A stretch of DNA of 64,000 bases from Pseudomonas farsensis (GTDB taxonomy: Bacteria > Pseudomonadota > Gammaproteobacteria > Pseudomonadales > Pseudomonadaceae). The DNA lies in NCBI RefSeq assembly GCF_014268805.2, contig NZ_JABWRF020000005.1, positions 1-64,000 on the forward strand. The letters are read 5' to 3'. The notes below the pieces were generated by a model. That model made no database searches, had not been told where the DNA came from, and saw only the letters and a program-made list of their open reading frames with translations. Below, piece by piece: positions 59,800 to 64,000 of the stretch. Position numbers and translations under genes: made by a program. Within the stretch, counting starts at the first letter, position 1. Every line of letters begins with the position of its first letter.

Positions 59800-60980
59800 T
59801 CAAGGTTCCTGCTCAACACCAATAGGGCGATATCATCCGGCATCTCCCCAAGCGTAGCTAATCCGAATCGTTGGCGCAGCCCCTCCAGGCTACCCCCCGC
59901 GGCCTTGACGATTTCCGGCAAGGACGCTTCCTTATCTTTGAGTGTGGGCCCCGGCAAAAGGTCCAAAATGCCATCAGACATCAGGGTCAGGCTGAACTGC
60001 GGGGGCAGTTCCAGCACGTGGTCCTGGTAGCTGGCCTCATCGAAGAGCCCCACCGGCAGGCCGCGCCCTTCGAGGTAGCGCACACTGCCTGGGGTATACA
60101 GCACCGGCAGCGGCAGATGGCCGCCCACGCTATAGGTGAGCAGGCCGGTGTCTTCGTCGATGACACCGCCGACCATGGTCACATGCTTGCCCAGCTTGCA
60201 GTTGATCAGCCCACGGTTGATGTGGCTGAGCACTTCCGAGGGCTTGAAATCGCGCATCTTGCCGTTGCGCTTGAATTCGAACAGCAGCCGGGTGGTCATG
60301 AACTTCAGCAGCACGGTGACAAACGCCGACGACGCACCGTGGCCGGACACGTCCGCCAGGTAGAACGCGATACGCCGTTCGTCTACCCGGAAGTAATCGG
60401 CAAAGTCACCCGACAGGTACAGCGACGGGATGATCTGGTGCTCGAAGGCGTACTCGCCCAGCGTACGCGGGCTCTCCGGGAGCATGTTCATCTGCACCTG
60501 GCGCCCGGCGTTCTGGTCTTCCTGAAGCAGGTGCAGGCTGGCTTCGAGCTCGCGGTTGGCGGCTTCGAGCTTGTCGCGGTAGCGCTGGTTTTCGAGCACC
60601 AGGCGCGAACGATCAAGCGCGCGGCGCACCGAGTGTTCGAGCACAGCGAGGTCTTCCAGCGGCTTGATCAGGTAATCGGCAGCACCCAGGCGCAAGGCCT
60701 CGACCGCATCGCTCATGACCCCGGCACCGGAGACCACGATCACCGGTAATTGCGGGGCGACTTCGCTGACACGGCGAATGAGCTCGAGACCACCCATCTG
60801 CGGCATGCGCAGATCGCAGATCACGAGGTCGGGCTGGTGCGCTTCGAAGACCTGGAGCCCCTGCTGGCCGTTGCCGGCCTGGAGGACGCTGAAGCCGCTG
60901 TCTTCCAGATAGGCGGCGAGGCTGGCACGTACCACGTCGTCGTCATCGATAATCAGCAGCGTTGCACTGGTTTTCTGCAT
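59796..60980 (-). CDS. rssB: Response regulator with PP2C phosphatase domain, RssB
   Basis: 394 aa. N-terminal receiver domain with acidic pocket LLIIDDDDVVR, phospho-acceptor D56 (VICDLRMPQMG) and K in YLIKPLEDL. A coiled linker follows (LVLENQRYRDKLEAANRELE), then a SpoIIE/PP2C-type phosphatase (LADVSGHGASSAFVT, LTLMSDGILDLLPG, MPDDIALLVL). Upstream gene of the rssB-rssC pair. Confidence 0.9.
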   Translation of the reverse strand: MQKTSATLLIIDDDDVVRASLAAYLEDSGFSVLQAGNGQQGLQVFEAHQPDLVICDLRMPQMGGLELIRRVSEVAPQLPVIVVSGAGVMSDAVEALRLGAADYLIKPLEDLAVLEHSVRRALDRSRLVLENQRYRDKLEAANRELEASLHLLQEDQNAGRQVQMNMLPESPRTLGEYAFEHQIIPSLYLSGDFADYFRVDERRIAFYLADVSGHGASSAFVTVLLKFMTTRLLFEFKRNGKMRDFKPSEVLSHINRGLINCKLGKHVTMVGGVIDEDTGLLTYSVGGHLPLPVLYTPGSVRYLEGRGLPVGLFDEASYQDHVLELPPQFSLTLMSDGILDLLPGPTLKDKEASLPEIVKAAGGSLEGLRQRFGLATLGEMPDDIALLVLSRNLE

Positions 60981-61248
60981 GTGGGCGAACGGCGCCAGAT
61001 TTGGTTGGCGTAGCGGCTGCGGTTAACCGACAGACGGCTACTGGAATGCTCTCTAGCCACTCGCTATCTGAGCTGTTGGACGAGGAGACCGGCCCGACAG
61101 ATAGTGAGGTGCCCTGTAAGGCGCTGACGGTACTCCCATCCGCCTGGCGTTTCAAGCATGGCAAGGTAGACTTCCCTGCACTTTACAGGGCAAATCACAC
61201 AGCGTTATAAGAAAGCTGACCAGCGCAACCTGAGGAAAGGATTCAGGC

Positions 61249-61542
61249 ATGTCTCAACGTGACTACAGCGAAAAGCGTGATTACATCCGCATGCGGATCG
61301 ATACCGATGTGAGCCTGGTGCATGCAGGCCAGGTGATCAGTGCTACCTGCATCGACCTCTCCAGCAGCGGCATGCAGGTGGAGGCACCCAAGCGGTTCCA
61401 GGTCGGTGACAAGCTGGAGGTTAAAATCGACTCCGAGTTTTCGGCGCTCTCGGGCCTGGAAGCCACCACCGAGGTGGTGTGGATTGCCGATCAACCGGGC
61501 GGTGCGCAGAAATTCGGCCTGCGTATCCTGCAAATGAAGTGA
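61249..61542 (+). CDS. PilZ-domain protein
   Basis: 97 aa, single domain. EKRDYIRMRIDTDV provides an R-x-x-R-like segment (weak RxxxR) and IDLSSSGMQVEAP is the (D/N)xSxxG motif for cyclic di-GMP. AAGGA lies nine bases before the ATG. A strong terminator follows. Confidence 0.88.
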   Translation: MSQRDYSEKRDYIRMRIDTDVSLVHAGQVISATCIDLSSSGMQVEAPKRFQVGDKLEVKIDSEFSALSGLEATTEVVWIADQPGGAQKFGLRILQMK

Positions 61543-61561
61543 AGTACCTGTTGATATAAAA

Positions 61562-61588
61562 AATTGGGGCCGCATTGCGGCCCCAATT
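61562..61588. terminator. Bidirectional terminator between pilZ and mlaA genes
   Basis: Perfect 13-bp arms AATTGGGGCCGCA/TGCGGCCCCAATT with A/T flanks, shared by the convergent genes. Confidence 0.88.
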
Positions 61589-61599
61589 GCATCATGTGA

Positions 61600-62307
61600 T
61601 CAGAAGTCGTCTTCGACTTCGCCATCCTTGACCTTGAACTCGCGGTTCTGCAGGTAGGCATTGCGGATGAAGATGTACTTGTCACCCTGCATCAGCTTCT
61701 CAGCCGACAGCAGGCTGGCACGGGTGTCGACGACGTCCAGCGCCAGGATGGAATTGCGCGTAGGCACATGGTCGATGTAGCGGTAAGCCTTGGTGTAGCT
61801 GTCTGGGTACTTGGCCAGGCCGTCACGCACCGAGCTTGGGCCGAGCAGCGGGATGACCACGTACGGCCCGCTTGGCACGCCCCAGTAGCCGAGGGTCTGG
61901 CCGAAGTCTTCGTCGTTGCGCTGCAGGCCCATGCGCGTGCCCACATCGAACAACCCGCCGATACCGAAGGTGGTGTTGACGATCAGCCGCGCGGTGTCCA
62001 CGCCCGCCGCACGCGGCTTGAGCTGCAACACGTCGTTGGCCAGGTTGGTGACATCGCCCAGGTTACGGAAGACGTTGTGAATGCCATCTTCGACGAACTG
62101 CGGAGTCACCGCCTGGTAGCCTTGGGCCAGCGGCTTGAGGGCATAGGTGTCCAGAATGTCGTTGAACCTGAAGATCGGACGGTTGACCGACTCCCACGGG
62201 TCATCCTCGGTAGCCGCCTGGGTGGCAGCAACAGGTGCCAGCAACAGGCTGGCGCAGACACAGGCCTGGGTGACTCGTTCGATCACGCCGGTCCTACGCA
62301 TACGCAT
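61600..62307 (-). CDS. mlaA: MlaA/VacJ family phospholipid-asymmetry protein
   Basis: 235 aa. Outer-membrane component that removes misplaced phospholipids and hands them to MlaC. DDPWESVNRPIFRFNDILDT, YALKPLAQGYQAVTPQFVED and FGQTLGYWGVPSGPYVVIPL are hallmark blocks. Signal peptide ends near AATQA. No canonical lipobox precedes the mature part, unlike E. coli MlaA. Start at 62307 (MRMRRTG) has GGAG nine bases upstream; the ATG at 62322 does not. Confidence 0.92.
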   Translation of the reverse strand: MRMRRTGVIERVTQACVCASLLLAPVAATQAATEDDPWESVNRPIFRFNDILDTYALKPLAQGYQAVTPQFVEDGIHNVFRNLGDVTNLANDVLQLKPRAAGVDTARLIVNTTFGIGGLFDVGTRMGLQRNDEDFGQTLGYWGVPSGPYVVIPLLGPSSVRDGLAKYPDSYTKAYRYIDHVPTRNSILALDVVDTRASLLSAEKLMQGDKYIFIRNAYLQNREFKVKDGEVEDDF

Positions 62308-62489
62308 ATGATGTTTCTCCATCGCTATTCAGGTCAGCAGCACCAAGGGGCGCTGCGGTAGTGGCGCCAGTATAATGGCTTGCTCGCTGTTTGATAGCGT
62401 CCCACACGTTTACTCAACATTTTGTGAACAGCTGTTGCAGTCACCGGGTGGTAACAATTGCTGGCTAACCTGCGCTGTATTTCAGGGAA

Positions 62490-63059
62490 ATGGCCATGCA
62501 CGATGCACCCGCTGTTACCGCCGTGCTGTTTGGCTTGCGCGGTTGCCTGCTTCAGGCTGGCGCAAACACCACGCTACCCGCCCCTGGCGCCTTGGATGCC
62601 CTTGCCAGCTTGCAGCAACGGCAGGTGCCATGCATCTGGCTCGACGACATCAACGCCGCCCAAGGCAAGCGCCTGAGCGCAGCGCTGCCCGACTGGCTGC
62701 CCGGCCACCCGATCAACGGTTGCAAATGGCCGGCCCCGGACGCCTGCTGGCACGCGCTGATGGCGCTGCAAACCCAGCGCATCGAAGGCTGCGTGCTGGT
62801 TAGTGACGAACCTTTACTGTTGCAGTCGGGCCGCAATGCCGGGCTATGGACGGTTGGCCTTGCGGCGTGCAGCCCGTCCTGCCAGCTCGGCGCCAGCCAA
62901 TGGCAGGCGCTGAGCGCACAAGAGCAGGAACTGGCACGTGGCAAGGCCACACTGGCGCTGTTCGAGCTAGGCGTGCATTCGGTGATCGGCCACCTGGAGG
63001 CGCTCGACGGCTGCCTGGCCGACATTGCCTTGCGCCGGCAAAAAGGCGAGAAACCCTGA
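62490..63059 (+). CDS. HAD-like protein lacking the catalytic aspartate
   Basis: 189 aa. Resembles phosphonatase-type HAD proteins (GALDALASLQQRQVPCIWLD, CVLVSDEPLLLQSGRNAGLW). The first motif, normally D-x-D in VLFDxxGTL, reads AVLFGLRGCLL, so both Asp are missing. Probably not a phosphatase; may bind or regulate. Confidence 0.7.
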   Translation: MAMHDAPAVTAVLFGLRGCLLQAGANTTLPAPGALDALASLQQRQVPCIWLDDINAAQGKRLSAALPDWLPGHPINGCKWPAPDACWHALMALQTQRIEGCVLVSDEPLLLQSGRNAGLWTVGLAACSPSCQLGASQWQALSAQEQELARGKATLALFELGVHSVIGHLEALDGCLADIALRRQKGEKP

Positions 63060-63182
63060 AACACAGCCATTGATGCCAGTCATGCAAAGCATCGGCAGGT
63101 GGATTACGCTTGAAGGCAGACAAGAACCTTTGCCGCTTCGCTGAGGTCCATGCCTTGCCAAGTCATTGATGGAGTAACAACT

Positions 63183-63446
63183 ATGCCTGCCCGCGAACTG
63201 CAAGAACGCCTGAACGACCTGCGCGTTCAACTCGACCGCAACGTTCCGCTTTCCGAGCAAGAAGTGGCCGAACTGCACGAAGAAGCCCGGCAGATCGAGG
63301 CGCAGCTGAAGCTCGAGGAAGCAACGCCCGACAACAACCTGGTCGACGGCGTCAACCTGGCTGTCGAGCGCTTTGAAGCCGAACACCCAGACCTGACCGC
63401 AACCCTGCGCAACATCGCCAACGCGCTGCACAGCATGGGCATCTGA
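63183..63446 (+). CDS. DUF4404 family protein
   Basis: 87 aa from ATG 63183. MPARELQERLNDLRVQLDRN, EQEVAELHEEARQIEAQLKL and LTATLRNIANALHSMGI match DUF4404. Mostly helical; function unknown. A GGAG ribosome-binding site precedes the start. Confidence 0.85.
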   Translation: MPARELQERLNDLRVQLDRNVPLSEQEVAELHEEARQIEAQLKLEEATPDNNLVDGVNLAVERFEAEHPDLTATLRNIANALHSMGI

Positions 63447-63501
63447 GGCCAACCGCCGCAACGGGCCGCACAGCGGCCCTGCTTGCGTTACCCGTGCAGT
63501 A

Positions 63502-64000
63502 TTACTGGCGCACCAGGCGCAGGTTCTGCGGGCTGATCGGGGCAGTGCTGCGGTAAGGGTTGATGTCCAGGCCACCACGGCGCACATAGCGTGCATACAC
63601 GGTCAGGTGCTCGGGCTGCAGCAAGGTTTTCAAGTCCAGGTAAATACGCTCGACGCACTGTTCATGAAAGTCGGCATGCTGGCGGAAACTGATCAGGTAG
63701 GTCAGCAGGCTGGCGTGGTCCAGCGCCGGGCCTTTGTAGTCAACCACCACGCTGCCCCAATCGGGCTGCCCGGTAACCGGGCAGTTGGACTTGAGCAAAT
63801 GGCTGTGCACCGTTTCCTGCACCACGCCCTCTGCCGCGCAACGCAGCAACTCAGGCTGCGGCTGCTCATAGTTGCTGATGCTCACATCCAGGCCGTCAAT
63901 GCACACACCTGGCAATGCTGTTACGCCTTCGGCTTGCACCTGGGCCAAGGTGCTGACCTTGACCGCAACTGGCTTGCCGGCGGCGGCAGACAAGTCTTTA
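63502..64000 (-). CDS. queF: NADPH-dependent 7-cyano-7-deazaguanine reductase, C-terminal part
   Basis: The gene runs off the right edge; about 166 C-terminal residues of ~275 are present. QueF reduces preQ0 to preQ1 for queuosine. Seen: catalytic Cys in LLKSNCPVTGQPDWGS, SFRQHADFHEQCVERIY, and the C-terminal block VYARYVRRGGLDINPYRS. Confidence 0.95.
   Translation of the reverse strand, partial: KDLSAAAGKPVAVKVSTLAQVQAEGVTALPGVCIDGLDVSISNYEQPQPELLRCAAEGVVQETVHSHLLKSNCPVTGQPDWGSVVVDYKGPALDHASLLTYLISFRQHADFHEQCVERIYLDLKTLLQPEHLTVYARYVRRGGLDINPYRSTAPISPQNLRLVRQ

Overview
The window is a chromosome segment of a fluorescent pseudomonad, most probably of the Pseudomonas putida group. The basis is high GC, P. 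putida-type REP elements (core GCGGGCTTGCCCCGCGATGG), and the gene order fds formate dehydrogenase ... dusA - tal - phoD-like - rssC - rssB - pilZ - mlaA - HAD-like - DUF4404 - queF. It is interrupted by an intact-looking prophage of about 42.4 kb.

Left flank (1-12719). An SbmA/YddA-type ABC transporter is followed by an NAD-linked molybdenum formate dehydrogenase operon (fdsGBAD, minus strand). Then comes a patchwork of small accessory genes: a lipoprotein, a YefM-YoeB toxin-antitoxin pair, a DUF3077 remnant, an orphan 235-aa protein, an immunity-like gene with a possible toxin tail, a GNAT acetyltransferase and a DinB-like protein. At 12651 the 5' end of dusA starts and is cut off after 28 matching codons.

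Prophage (about 12720-55172). It is integrated inside dusA. An 11-bp identical core (CCGATGATGGA) lies at 12720 and at 55162, and a tyrosine integrase sits next to the right junction. The phage supplies a replacement 5' end, so dusA remains open on the right. The layout is lambda-like: a LexA-type CI repressor and a small Cro-like protein are divergent around 46.3 kb. A leftward early operon carries a CII-like protein, a TraR zinc finger and a primase-helicase, and a rightward operon carries many overlapping small genes, a C5 DNA methyltransferase and two PrtN-like genes. Late genes run leftward from a Q-like antiterminator through holin and a lambda-type head module (Nu1/A/W/B/C/D/E/FII/Z-like). 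A P2-type contractile tail follows (V/W/J/I/H/FI/FII/E-E'/T/U/X/D), then GH19 endolysin, nested Rz/Rz1 spanins and a Dam-type methylase.

Cargo. At the left end, beyond the late operon, are an SOS cluster (umuDC and a divergent SRAP/YedK gene sharing one LexA box), two small coupled unknown genes, and a lower-GC three-gene cassette: a DprA-like protein, a phosphoribosyltransferase and a small acidic protein. At the right end, next to the integrase, is a TrkH-family potassium transporter gene flanked by copies of a hairpin-forming repeat.

Right flank (55173-64000). The rest of dusA, tal, a PhoD-like phosphatase, the RssB/RssC partner-switch regulators, a PilZ protein, mlaA, a HAD-like protein lacking the catalytic Asp, a DUF4404 protein and the C-terminal part of queF.

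The most notable observations are: (1) the tail chaperone genes E and E' are joined in the +1 frame at CTT TGA C, the same site used for RF2 frameshifting; (2) the DprA/PRTase/acidic-protein cassette, a candidate defence or conflict module; (3) the SOS-linked umuDC/SRAP/dam arrangement; (4) the repeat-flanked trkH cargo; (5) a CCAACAC iteron-like array beside the primase gene.
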